This document shows positions 47,712 to 57,681 of a stretch of DNA of 64,000 nucleotides, piece by piece. The translations under genes and the position numbers were made by a program. This DNA comes from Iodidimonas nitroreducens (GTDB taxonomy: Bacteria; Pseudomonadota; Alphaproteobacteria; Sphingomonadales; Rhodothalassiaceae), in assembly GCF_008579165.1 (NCBI RefSeq), contig NZ_BKCN01000014.1. The stretch is one strand, 5' to 3'. Below the pieces are notes generated by a model. The model ran no database searches, was not told where the DNA came from, and saw only the letters and a program-made list of their open reading frames with translations. Each line of letters begins with the position of its first letter. The first letter of the stretch is position 1.

Positions 47712-49048
47712 AGATGAGGATGCGGGTGAGGGGCGTTTTCATCTGCAGTCGCCAAAGGCAGGGTAACGGTGACGCTGGTGCCCACGCCTAAGGTGCTTTC
47801 AATATGCAGATAGCCCCGATGGCGGGTGACGATATGCTTTACGATGGCGAGCCCTAAGCCGGTGCCGCCAAGCTTGCGCGAGCGGGCAGCATCCACCCGA
47901 TAAAAACGTTCGGTCAGCCGGGGGATATGTTCGGGGGCAATGCCGGCCCCCTGATCGTTGATAGTGATGGCAAGACCGGCTTTGCCGCCTTCGGGCATCC
48001 GCTCCACCCTCTGGGCATGAAGGGTGATGTCGGTCCCTTCATAAGCATATTTCATGGCATTCGAGACAAGATTTTGCAGCATCTGATGGATCTGGTCGCG
48101 ATCGCCGCGCACCGGTGGCAAGGGGTCTTTGGCCTTGATCAGCAGGCGCATGGATCGTTTCGCGGCACCGGGTTCGAGGCTATCCACCACATTTTTCAGA
48201 ATCGGCAGACAATCGGCGCTGGTTTGCGGCTGCACATGCTTATCCAATTCGATCCGCGATAAAGACAACAGATCATCGATCAGGCGGACCATTCTTTGGG
48301 ATTCTTCGTGCATGATCCCTAAAAAACGCTCCTGAGCCGCCAGATCATCCTTTGCCGGGCCGCGCATGGTTTCGATAAAGCCGATCAGCGATGACAGGGG
48401 CGTGCGCAATTCATGGCTGGCATTGGCCACGAAATCGGCGCGCATCCGTTCAGCGGCTTTCATCTGGGTGGTATCATGCATCGAGATAACCACATAATAG
48501 TCGGGCTCGGCTTCATCATGGATCAGATTGGATTGGGGAGGGCGGCTATTTTCCACCCGCGAAACACTGACTGTAAAATTGCGTTCCACCGGGGTTGTTA
48601 AGGTCACGTCAAGACGGATCGTTGTCGCCCCTTTCATGACTTTTGCCAGGGCATCGAGAATATCGGGATGGCGCATATGGAGGCTGATTTCACGGCCGAT
48701 CAATCGCTCGCCAAATAAGGATCGGGCGGGGCGATTGGCATCGAGCACCTTGCGGCCGGGATCGATCAATAAAAGCGGCGCATCGATCCCTTCGGCGATT
48801 TTGGCCCGCAAAGGCGCCAGATTGCGCCGGGGCGCCCGGGCCAGCTTGACCGTATCGCTCAAGCGGCGAACCAATTGGCGATGGCTGCGCTCGATCCCAT
48901 ATAAAAGCCCGATCATCGTAAGACCGATGATGAGCGCCGCAATACCGGTGATCTGCCCCAGCAGATAAAGGAATAAAAGCCCCGATGAAACCGCAAGCTG
49001 GGCGGGCAGGATCAGCGGGCTTTGCTCGGTCAGTCTGTCATTTTTCAT
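47663..49048 (-). CDS. phoR: Phosphate sensor histidine kinase PhoR
   Basis: A 461-residue membrane histidine kinase. Two hydrophobic segments (LAVSSGLLFLYLLGQITG, ALIIGLTMIGLLYGI) lie in the first 55 residues. A PAS-like region (ISLHMRHPDILDAL) follows, then HisKA with phosphoacceptor in NASHELRTPLSSL, and the catalytic domain with NLVSNAMKYAYEG (N box), NDQGAGIAPEHI (G1) and GGTGLGLAIVKHI (G2). The PhoR identity rests on this architecture and on the adjacent phoB. Encoded on the opposite strand to phoB, with overlapping 3' ends, and coupled to gph by an ATGA overlap. Confidence 0.85.
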   Translation of the reverse strand: MKNDRLTEQSPLILPAQLAVSSGLLFLYLLGQITGIAALIIGLTMIGLLYGIERSHRQLVRRLSDTVKLARAPRRNLAPLRAKIAEGIDAPLLLIDPGRKVLDANRPARSLFGERLIGREISLHMRHPDILDALAKVMKGATTIRLDVTLTTPVERNFTVSVSRVENSRPPQSNLIHDEAEPDYYVVISMHDTTQMKAAERMRADFVANASHELRTPLSSLIGFIETMRGPAKDDLAAQERFLGIMHEESQRMVRLIDDLLSLSRIELDKHVQPQTSADCLPILKNVVDSLEPGAAKRSMRLLIKAKDPLPPVRGDRDQIHQMLQNLVSNAMKYAYEGTDITLHAQRVERMPEGGKAGLAITINDQGAGIAPEHIPRLTERFYRVDAARSRKLGGTGLGLAIVKHIVTRHRGYLHIESTLGVGTSVTVTLPLATADENAPHPHPHLQAEADPAMLLSGSRE

Positions 49049-49743
49049 CGGTGGTTCTCTTTTACAATCAAGCCGGGCAAGGCTCTCAGATCAGAAATGA
49101 TGAGATCCGCCCCAAGGCTTTCAACCGGTTCGGGACTATAGCCAAAAGAAACGAGGATGACATCCATTTGGCTCGCCCGTGCGGCTTTGGCATCGGTGAT
49201 GCTGTCGCCGATCATCACGGCAGCCCCTCGCCCGGGCAGGCTTTGGCGCACATGATCAAGATGCATGGGATGGGGTTTGGCAAAGGGCAGGGCATCGCCG
49301 CCGGTGATAGAGGTAAAATAAGATCGCATCGATAAAGCATCGAGAAGGGACAGGGCCAGATCCTGCGGCTTGTTGGTACACAGACCCAAAGCAAAGCCCC
49401 GCTCTTTTAACAGGCGCAAAACATCATGGGCACCGGCATAAGGCTGGCTGTGGCGGGCGATATTGGCCCGATAATGGCGGATGAACAGATCGAGCGGTTG
49501 GTCGATCATAAATCCATCAGGGATGCCGCCGGTGGCTTTCAGGCCCTGCCCGATCAAAGCGCGGGCCCCCAAACCCACCATAGAGCGAACATCGGCCAAG
49601 GGGAGGCTGGGGCGATCTAAAGTTGCGAGCACATGGTTCATGGCGGCGCACAGATCAGGGGCGCTATCAACCAGCGTTCCATCAAGATCAAAAATAATCT
49701 TATCCACCTGAAAGGATGTTTTAGGCATAAAAACTGTGCTCAT
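49045..49743 (-). CDS. gph: Phosphoglycolate phosphatase (HAD family)
   Basis: A 232-residue HAD phosphatase, converting 2-phosphoglycolate to glycolate. Motif I FDLDGTLVDS (nucleophile Asp at about residue 20), motif II LCTNKP, motif III Lys in FAKPHPM and motif IV MIGDSITDAKAA are all present, with the alpha-helical cap between I and II. Length and cap fit Gph, though related HAD phosphatases look similar. ATG at 49743 or an internal ATG (49728) could start it. It is upstream of, and overlaps, phoR (ATGA), so the two form an operon. Confidence 0.82.
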   Translation of the reverse strand: MSTVFMPKTSFQVDKIIFDLDGTLVDSAPDLCAAMNHVLATLDRPSLPLADVRSMVGLGARALIGQGLKATGGIPDGFMIDQPLDLFIRHYRANIARHSQPYAGAHDVLRLLKERGFALGLCTNKPQDLALSLLDALSMRSYFTSITGGDALPFAKPHPMHLDHVRQSLPGRGAAVMIGDSITDAKAARASQMDVILVSFGYSPEPVESLGADLIISDLRALPGLIVKENHR

Positions 49744-49822
49744 CTTAATATTTGCATTTTGTTTACACTGGTCTGCTATTCATTGTTTCATTCGCGAAAT
49801 GAAGTTACCAGAGACATATCGG

Positions 49823-52491
49823 ATGGATCGAGTTCAGCTGTCGCTTTTTAGGCGCTCCATGATGCGGGGCAGCATCTTTGTGCTGCTCTGCGTGATGGCG
49901 TGTCTTTTATTGGGCATGCATCAAGTGCGCGCCCAAAACAAGAGCGTGGATGAACCGCTTGTGCGGCCAATTCCCAGCTATGGCGGGGATGAGATCGTTG
50001 ATAGCAGGCCGGATCTGAAAAAAGTCATCGCCGAAGGCATGGCTTTGGTGAACCGAGAGCCGAAAAAAGCCTTGCAGATTGTGCAGGATGCCTTGGGTGA
50101 GCAGCCGCTTGATGCCTTGCCTGAGGGGGATGCGGTGCATTTTCTGGTCATTCAATCTTTGGCGCAAAGCCGGCTTGGGATGAATGAAGAGGCCTTAAAG
50201 GCGGCCCGCACGGCGCATGAAATTTTCATGGCATCCGATCTGGAGCGGCCATCGCCTTTGCAGGCGCAGCTTTTGATCGCCAGCGCCCGGGCCAGTGAAT
50301 ATCTGGCGATATGGCCAGCGCTTTAAGCCAGTTTTATACCGCCTGGGCGGTTTTTCGCGATCTTGAAGATAGCCTTGGCATGGCGAATGCCCATGCTTCA
50401 GGGGCGGGCATCTATCATGAAATCGGGCAGATCGATAATGCCCTTTCCAATTATCAGATGGCCCTGAGCCGCGCTGAAGAAGCCGATGATGATTTCATGC
50501 GCGCCCGGATCATGATCAATATGGCCTATGCCTATTTGGAAAATGGTGATCCCGAACGCGCCCTTGTGCTTTTGGATGATGTGAAGCCGATTGTCGTGCG
50601 TCTCGATAATCCGTTGATCGATGTCTATCATTTAGAAAATCTGGCGGAGGCGTCTTTTTATCTTGGCGATATGGATCAGGCGCGGGCCTTTTTCGTCCAA
50701 AGCCGGGCGATGGCCGAAGATTTGGGCATCGGTAGTTTGCTGAGCAATATCGCGTTTTTCATGGCACAGATCGAGCATCAGGCAGGCAATATCGATGCGG
50801 CTTTTGCCGAAGCGGAAAAAGGATTGGTGCAGGCGCAAAAGAATGATGAGCCCAGCCGGATGCGCGATCTGCACGGGTTTTTGGCCGATTTATTCGAAGA
50901 AAAAGGACAATTTGAATCCGCCCTTTTCCATTTAAAGCAAAGCCGCAAATTCCATGATGAGATCAGAAGCACTGAAGTGGAACAGCTTGGCAAGGTTCTG
51001 GAAGCCCAGATGGATCTGGAGCGGAAGGAACAGCAGATTGCCCTGTTAAAGCGCGATCAGGAAATCAATGAACTGCAAGTGCAAAGAGAATCGATCTGGC
51101 GCAATATCGCTCTTTCCGGGGCGCTGATGCTGCTCACGATCATTCTGGGGCTGACCATTCTGCTCAGGGCGATGTCAAAATCGCGGAAGGAAGCCGAGGA
51201 TCGCAGCCGGGGTCTTTTGGTGGTACAGGCGGAATTGGAACGTGCCAATCAAACCAAATCGAATATTCTGGCCATGACCAGCCATGAAGTGCGCACGCCC
51301 CTGAACGGCATTATGGGGATGGCGCAGGTTTTGCAAAGAACCGCGCAATCTCCTGAACAGATCCGTCTGATCGAAACCATCATGACCTCATCGGAAATGC
51401 TGCTGGTCATTTTGAATGATATTCTGGATATGTCGAAAATCGAGGCGGGCAGGCTGGATATGCGCGCCGATCCAGTTTTGGTGTCGGGCTTGATGGAAGG
51501 TGTCGAGGATTTATGGCGGCCCAAGGCTGAGGAAAAAGGGTTGGCATTGAAAGCCCAACTTGCCCCGTCTTTGCAAAGGGCGCTGATCGTGTGTGACGGG
51601 GGCCGGGTGCGACAGATTCTGTCGAATCTGCTCTCTAATGCCATCAAATTCTCCTCGACCGGAGCGATCTACCTGCGCGCCGAAACCGATGATGAGATTT
51701 TGGGCCGGTCGGCCATCGTTTTTTCGGTCAAAGACAATGGCATTGGGATTCCCGCAGGCCATGGCAAGGATTTGTTCGAGCCTTTTACCCAATTGGAAAG
51801 CGGTGCCACGCGCAAATATGGTGGCACCGGCCTTGGCTTATCCATCTGCAAAAAGCTGGTGGATTTGATGGATGGGCAGATCGGCTATGAAAGCGAACCG
51901 GGTAAGGGCACACGCTTTTGGTTTGCCATTCCCCTCATTTCAGATGCCAATCAGCCCGATGATGCTGCTGAAAGCGCGCCTCAACCGCGTGCCCAAGCGG
52001 GACCAACAGAATCTGCTCGCTCGCAACAGGCACCGGAAACGGGCTTGTTTGAAGGGGATGCAGGCGAAAGCGATAAAAAGCGGATTTTGATCGCGGAAGA
52101 TAATCCCACCAATCAGATCGTGATCCGCGAAATGTTGCGTGGTCAGGGCTATGCCCTTGATTTTGCAGAAAATGGTGCTATCGCTCTGGAAAAATTGAAG
52201 GCCATGCCCTTTGATCTGGTTTTGATGGATGTCAATATGCCGGTGATGAATGGGGTGGAGGCCGTTGCCGAAATTCGCCGTTTGGAAAAGCAGGCGGGCG
52301 CCCCCCCTTTGCCGGTGATCGCCATCACCGCTGATGCTTTTGAAGAAGATCGCGCGCGATTGCTGGCCAATGGCATGGATGATTATATCTCAAAGCCCAT
52401 TGATCGGCTCAGCATGCTGGATATGCTGCGGGCGATCTTTGCGGCCCATGGCGCGAAAGAAAAAGGCGAAGTTAAAACCGCCATCGGTTGA
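49823..52491 (+). CDS. TPR-containing hybrid sensor histidine kinase (frameshifted)
   Basis: Protein of about 889 residues once repaired. A signal/membrane segment (RGSIFVLLCVMACLLLGMH) is followed by a helical, TPR-like region (about 60-400) and a second membrane helix (IALSGALMLLTIILGLTILL, about 430). HisKA has the phosphoacceptor in MTSHEVRTPLNG (about residue 487), then HATPase with NLLSNAIKFS and KYGGTGLGLSICKKL, and a C-terminal receiver domain with phospho-Asp in LVLMDVNMP. The frame breaks near 50307: one lost G (GCG(G)ATATGG) restores YLADMASALSQFY. A periplasmic TPR sensor suggests envelope or osmotic sensing; it lies next to a BCCT transporter gene. Confidence 0.82.
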
Positions 52492-52668
52492 TCAGGCACC
52501 AAGGATGATCGCGCTAAAGCCTAATATTGGGGGGCAGGCGTGCCGCTTTTCAGGTATTTTTAAGCAACATAAAGCCCTGTTTGAAGCCCCTGACCAGGCC
52601 CGATTTGCGCCCAGCAGGGTTTATGGCGTACATAAGCCTATCTTCAAGTGCATCCGAGAGGGGATTTC

Positions 52669-54642
52669 GTGGCTTTCTGGAACTGGAAACTGTTTGAGTC
52701 GGTTAATAAACCGGTTTTTTTCATATCGGCTTTTCTGATTTTTTCTTCCGTTCTAGCGGCGGCTTTTTTCAGCCGTGATGCCGGTGCCCTTTTTGGGAGC
52801 CTGCAATCGGGTGTGGTGGCCCGTTTTGGCTGGCTTTATGTTTTATCGGTGGCGATTTTCCTCGTGTTCATCATCGGTCTGGCGATGAGCTCCTTTGGCG
52901 AGGTCCGCCTCGGGCCGGATGCTTCGCGCCCTGATTTTTCCTATCTCTCATGGATTGCCATGCTGTTTTCGGCGGGCATGGGGATCGGGCTGATGTTTTT
53001 CGGGGTGGCCGAACCGATTTCCCATTATTTTGCCCCGCCCACCATCGAGGGGGGCACCGCCGATGCCGCGCGCGAGGCGATGAGCATCACCTTTTTCCAT
53101 TGGGGGCTTCATGCCTGGGCGATCTATGCCGTGGTGGGCTTGTCCTTGGCTTATTTCGGCTATCGCAAAGGTCTGCCGCTGACGATCCGGTCGAGCCTTT
53201 ACCCCCTTTTGGGTGAACGCATCTATGGGCCGATTGGTCATGCCGTTGATATCATGGCGGTGGTCAGCACGCTTTTTGGGGTTGCCACATCCTTGGGTGT
53301 GGGGGTGATGCAGGTCAATGCCGGGCTCAATCATTTATTTGGTCTGCCGGATAATGATCTGGTTCATATGCTGTTGATCATTTCGATTACCGCTGCCGCT
53401 ACAATCTCGGTGGTGGCGGGCCTGGATGCCGGGATCAAGCGCCTGAGCGAAATCAATATGATTTTGGCTGTGTGCCTTTTATTGTTTGTTCTTCTGGCTG
53501 GCCCAACCCTGTTTTTGCTCCAGGCCTTCGTGCAGAATCTGGGTGGGTATTTCAGCAGCTTTGTGAGCCGCACATTTTCGCTTTATGCTTATGAGCCCAA
53601 TGATTGGATCAGCGACTGGACTTTATTTTATTGGGCCTGGTGGATTGCCTGGTCGCCCTTTGTGGGCATGTTCATCGCCCGCATTTCGCGCGGGCGCACC
53701 ATCCGCGAATTTGTGGTCTCTGTGCTGCTGGTGCCCTCGGGCTTTACATTTTTATGGATGACGGTTTTTGGCAATTCGGCCATTCTTTTCGATATGGAAG
53801 GGGTGGTATCGCTGGGGCAGATGGTCGTTGATGATATGCCTGTGGCTTTGTTCCAGTTTTTGGAAGCCTTGCCCCTTTCGGCTATTGCCTCATTTCTAGG
53901 CACGGGGCTTGCCATCACCTTTTTCATCACCTCATCGGATTCCGGGTCTTTGGTGATTGATATCATCACCTCTGGCGGGGATCGTGAACCGCCGGTCTGG
54001 CAGCGGGTTTTCTGGGCTGTCACCGAGGGGGTGGTGGCGGCGATCCTGCTTTTGGCGGGCGGTCTTGCGGCTTTGCAGGCGGCATCTTTGATCAGCGCTT
54101 TGCCGTTTACTCTGGTCATTCTGGCCATTTGCTGGGGGCTTTATCAGGCACTGCGGGATGAGCGGGCGCGCAAGGTCAGCCATCGTGTGGCCTCATCTTT
54201 GCCGATGGAAAGCTTTGGCGTTTCATGGAAGCAGCGCCTGCGCAGCATCCTGCAATTTCCCAAGCGGGAACAGGCGGAAAAATTCCTTGCCGATATTGCC
54301 CGTCCGGCCTTGCTCGAAGTAATGCGAGAGCTTAAATCGCGGGGGATGGAAGCACGGGTGGAAGAACAGAAAAATATCGTCCGTCTGATCGCTACGAATG
54401 GGGCGGATGGCTCTTATCCTTTTGATTATGCCATATATCTGCGCAGCTATGAGGTGCCGGGCTTTGCGATGTCGGAATTGAAAGCAAAGCCGGATAAAGT
54501 GCATCGCTTTTATCGCGCCGAGGTGTATCAAAGCGAAGGGGGCGATCCCTATGATGTGATCTCTTATTCGCAGGATCAATTGATCACGGATGTGATCACC
54601 CAATATGATCGTCATCGTTATTATCTGCATATGGTGAGCTGA
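52669..54642 (+). CDS. BCCT family betaine/carnitine/choline transporter
   Basis: A 657-residue BCCT transporter with twelve membrane helices and a hydrophilic C-terminal extension of about 150 residues like BetT-type proteins. The glycine motif AGMGIGLMFFGVAEP and the BCCT signature DWTLFYWAWWIAWSPFVG (Trp-rich) are present, with sodium-coupled betaine/choline-type uptake expected. The GTG at 52669 is favoured by GAGAGGGGA six bases before it; an in-frame GTG at 52648 is less well placed. The long tail suggests osmotic regulation. Follows the hybrid kinase on the same strand after 177 bases. Confidence 0.9.
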   Translation: MAFWNWKLFESVNKPVFFISAFLIFSSVLAAAFFSRDAGALFGSLQSGVVARFGWLYVLSVAIFLVFIIGLAMSSFGEVRLGPDASRPDFSYLSWIAMLFSAGMGIGLMFFGVAEPISHYFAPPTIEGGTADAAREAMSITFFHWGLHAWAIYAVVGLSLAYFGYRKGLPLTIRSSLYPLLGERIYGPIGHAVDIMAVVSTLFGVATSLGVGVMQVNAGLNHLFGLPDNDLVHMLLIISITAAATISVVAGLDAGIKRLSEINMILAVCLLLFVLLAGPTLFLLQAFVQNLGGYFSSFVSRTFSLYAYEPNDWISDWTLFYWAWWIAWSPFVGMFIARISRGRTIREFVVSVLLVPSGFTFLWMTVFGNSAILFDMEGVVSLGQMVVDDMPVALFQFLEALPLSAIASFLGTGLAITFFITSSDSGSLVIDIITSGGDREPPVWQRVFWAVTEGVVAAILLLAGGLAALQAASLISALPFTLVILAICWGLYQALRDERARKVSHRVASSLPMESFGVSWKQRLRSILQFPKREQAEKFLADIARPALLEVMRELKSRGMEARVEEQKNIVRLIATNGADGSYPFDYAIYLRSYEVPGFAMSELKAKPDKVHRFYRAEVYQSEGGDPYDVISYSQDQLITDVITQYDRHRYYLHMVS

Positions 54643-54701
54643 CCTGCCCATGACATGAATGGGCTGACGACGGCTTCAGGGACAAGATCAAAGGACGCTT
54701 T

Positions 54702-56075
54702 ATGACCACATCGGATTATGATTATGATCTTTTCGTTATCGGGGCCGGATCGGGCGGCGTGCGGGCCAGCCGCATGGCGGCGTCTTTTGGGGCGAAAGTG
54801 GCGATAGCCGAAGAATATCGGGTGGGGGGCACCTGTGTCATTCGCGGCTGTGTCCCCAAAAAGCTGATGACCTATGCCGCCCATTATCATGAAGATTTTG
54901 AAGATGCCATAGGCTATGGCTGGGATCAGGTCACCCCGGGCTTTGATTGGCAGCGCTTTATCGCCGCCAAGGATGCGGAAATCGACCGGCTTAATGGGGC
55001 CTATAAAAACACCCTGCGCAGCCATAATGTTGAAATTTTCCAAAGCCGCGCGGTGCTCGAAGATGCCCATCATATCCGCATGGGGGATCGCGTGGTCAGC
55101 GCCGATACCATTTTGATCGCCACCGGTGGCGCGGTGAACCTGCCTCGCACCCCGGGGGTGGAGCTTGCCATCACCTCGAACGAGGCTTTCCATCTCAAAA
55201 CCCTGCCGAAAAAGATCGTGATCGTTGGCGGCGGCTATATCGCGGTTGAATTTGCCGGGATTTTCAATGGTCTTGGCTCTGATGTCACCCTGATCTATCG
55301 GCGTGAGCGTATTTTGCGCGGTTTTGACGAGGACATCCGCAAAAGGCTGCAACAGGCCCTGATTGATAAAGGGATCAATATTCTGTGCCAAACCGATGTG
55401 GCCGCGATCAGAAAAGCCGATCCCAAAACCAGTGAATCCCGCCTTTTATTGAGCCTTGATAATGGCGATGAACTGGAAAGCGATGAACTGATGTATGCCA
55501 TTGGCCGCCGCCCCAATACCGAAGGGCTGGGCCTTGATCGGGCAGGGGTGCAGCTTGATACCAATGGCGCAGTGCGGGTGGATGATTATTCCCGCACCAA
55601 TATCGACACTATCTGGGCGGTGGGGGATGTGACCGATCGGATCGCCCTGACGCCGGTGGCGATCAAGGAAGGCCATGCCTTTGCCCTGACACGCTTTAAC
55701 AAAACGCCTACAGCGCCCGATCATCATAATGTGGCTTCGGCGGTGTTTTCCCATCCCCCCATCGGCTCGGTGGGGATGACCGAAGATCAGGCCCTTGATA
55801 AGCTGGGGGATGTGGATGTTTATGAATCCGATTTCCGGCCCATGAAACATACATTGGCCAATCGAGCCGACAGAGCCTATGCCAAGGTTATCGTTGATTG
55901 CAAAACCGATCATGTGGTGGGCATTCATATGATCGGCCCGGATGCGCCTGAAATCATTCAAGGATTTGCGGTGGCCATGAAATTGGGGCTGACCAAATCC
56001 GCGCTCGATCAAACCGTGGCCATTCATCCCACAAGCGCGGAAGAACTGGTGCTGATGCGCAATCGGCGCGGCTGA
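54702..56075 (+). CDS. gor: Glutathione-disulfide reductase
   Basis: A 457-residue flavin disulfide reductase. The FAD loop is VIGAGSGGVRASR (12-24), the redox pair Cys 45 and Cys 50 in GTCVIRGCVPKKL, the NAD(P)H loop IVGGGYIAVEFAG in the middle, and the C-terminal HPTSAEELVLMR with its active-site His. YRRERILRGFDED has Arg residues at the place that favours NADPH. Length is typical. ATG 54702 follows AAAGGACGC. Reduces glutathione for thiol homeostasis. Intact, with 60 bases between it and the BCCT gene. Confidence 0.9.
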   Translation: MTTSDYDYDLFVIGAGSGGVRASRMAASFGAKVAIAEEYRVGGTCVIRGCVPKKLMTYAAHYHEDFEDAIGYGWDQVTPGFDWQRFIAAKDAEIDRLNGAYKNTLRSHNVEIFQSRAVLEDAHHIRMGDRVVSADTILIATGGAVNLPRTPGVELAITSNEAFHLKTLPKKIVIVGGGYIAVEFAGIFNGLGSDVTLIYRRERILRGFDEDIRKRLQQALIDKGINILCQTDVAAIRKADPKTSESRLLLSLDNGDELESDELMYAIGRRPNTEGLGLDRAGVQLDTNGAVRVDDYSRTNIDTIWAVGDVTDRIALTPVAIKEGHAFALTRFNKTPTAPDHHNVASAVFSHPPIGSVGMTEDQALDKLGDVDVYESDFRPMKHTLANRADRAYAKVIVDCKTDHVVGIHMIGPDAPEIIQGFAVAMKLGLTKSALDQTVAIHPTSAEELVLMRNRRG

Positions 56076-56206
56076 TCGCCCCTTTTGGAGCAGAAAGCTT
56101 CTGATCGGCGTGCAGTTTGGGTGGACCCACCGGATTTAAATGATTATGGTGCGGCCCCGCCGAAATCATAGAATGATATGTCAGTTTTTGTTGGAGTTTT
56201 TGAAAG

Positions 56207-57595
56207 ATGAATGCGCGTTGGACCCCCGATAGCTGGAGAGCCTATCCGGCCGCGCAACAGCCCACTTATCCCGATCAGGATAAGCTTCTGGCCGTTGAAG
56301 ATAGCCTTTCGCGTGTGCCGCCGCTGGTTTTCGGAGGCGAGGTTCAGGCTTTAAAGCAGCAATTGGGCCGGGTGGCCGAAGGTCAGGCTTTTTTGTTGCA
56401 GGGTGGCGATTGCGCGGAAAGCTTTGCGGAATTTCATCCCCATACCATTCGCGATACCTTTCGCGTGTTATTGCAGATGGCGGTGGTGCTGACCTTTGCC
56501 GCCGCCTGCCCGGTGGTGAAGGTGGGCCGCATGGCTGGCCAGTTTGGCAAACCCCGGTCCAGCGATACGGAAAAGCAGGGTGATGAGGAACTGCCCAGCT
56601 ATCGGGGGGATAATGTCAATGGCATCAGTTTTGATCCCCAATCCCGGCAGCCCGATCCCGAACGGCTGATCAAGGCTTATAATCAATCGGCGGCAACCCT
56701 TAATCTGCTGCGGGCCTATGCCAATGGCGGCTATGCCGATCTGCATAAGGTGCATCGCTGGAATCTGGATTTCGTGGCCAATTCACCGGCTGCAGCGCGG
56801 TTTCAGGATCTGGCGGATCGCATTGGCCAATCCCTTGATTTCATGCGCGCCTGCGGGGTGGGCGAAGGCACGGCCCATGAATTGCGGGGCACGGAATTTT
56901 TTACCAGCCATGAATGCCTGCTTTTGGGCTTTGAGCAGGCTCTCACCCGTCCCGAAGAAGGGGGCGGGCCGTGGATCGATAGCTCGGCCCATATGCTGTG
57001 GTGCGGGGATCGCACCCGCGATCTTGAAGGGGCGCATCTGGAATTTCTGCGCGGCATCGATAATCCCATCGCGGTGAAGGTTGGCCCCAGCATGCAGCCG
57101 CTTGAACTTTTGAAGCTGATCGAGCTTCTCAATCCCATGGATGAGCCGGGGCGGTTGACCCTGATCTGCCGCTTTGGGGCCGATAAGATCGAAAAGCATC
57201 TGCCGGCTTTGGTGCGGGCGGTGAAGCGCGATGGCCGCCATGTGGTGTGGAGCTGTGATCCCATGCATGGCAATACGGTGAAAAGCTCGGTGGGCCTTAA
57301 AACCCGTGCTTTTGATCAGTTGATGCTGGAAGTGCGGCGCTTTTTTGCCATTCACCGGGCCGAAGGCACCTATGCCGGGGGCATCCATCTGGAACTGACC
57401 GGGCAGAATGTGACCGAATGCACCGGCGGGGCCATGGCCATCACCGAAGATAAGCTGAAATCGCGCTATCATACCCATTGCGATCCCCGGCTCAATGCCG
57501 ATCAAAGCCTTGAAATGGCATTCGAGATCGCGGCCCTTTTGAAAGACGAGCGCAAAGCCCTTTTAGCAAGCGATCAGATTGCCAAAAGCGCTTAA
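56207..57595 (+). CDS. aroG: Class II 3-deoxy-D-arabino-heptulosonate-7-phosphate synthase
   Basis: A 462-residue class II DAHP synthase, first step of the shikimate pathway (erythrose 4-phosphate plus phosphoenolpyruvate). Typical class II segments are PPLVFGGEVQALKQQL, FLLQGGDCAESFAEF, KVGRMAGQFGKPRS, the central RGTEFFTSHECLLL region, SCDPMHGNT and GGIHLELTGQNVTECTGG. The cysteine in GGDCAES is a metal-ligand candidate. Intact, with its own promoter region of about 130 bases upstream. Separate from the following nadE by 86 bases. Confidence 0.94.
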   Translation: MNARWTPDSWRAYPAAQQPTYPDQDKLLAVEDSLSRVPPLVFGGEVQALKQQLGRVAEGQAFLLQGGDCAESFAEFHPHTIRDTFRVLLQMAVVLTFAAACPVVKVGRMAGQFGKPRSSDTEKQGDEELPSYRGDNVNGISFDPQSRQPDPERLIKAYNQSAATLNLLRAYANGGYADLHKVHRWNLDFVANSPAAARFQDLADRIGQSLDFMRACGVGEGTAHELRGTEFFTSHECLLLGFEQALTRPEEGGGPWIDSSAHMLWCGDRTRDLEGAHLEFLRGIDNPIAVKVGPSMQPLELLKLIELLNPMDEPGRLTLICRFGADKIEKHLPALVRAVKRDGRHVVWSCDPMHGNTVKSSVGLKTRAFDQLMLEVRRFFAIHRAEGTYAGGIHLELTGQNVTECTGGAMAITEDKLKSRYHTHCDPRLNADQSLEMAFEIAALLKDERKALLASDQIAKSA

Positions 57596-57681
57596 AGATG
57601 TGGCCGGATGATTGACGAGATCATCGGTCGTTGGTGATCAGATCACTTGTGGCTTTTGCAGGGGAAGGCTAAAAGGCGGCC

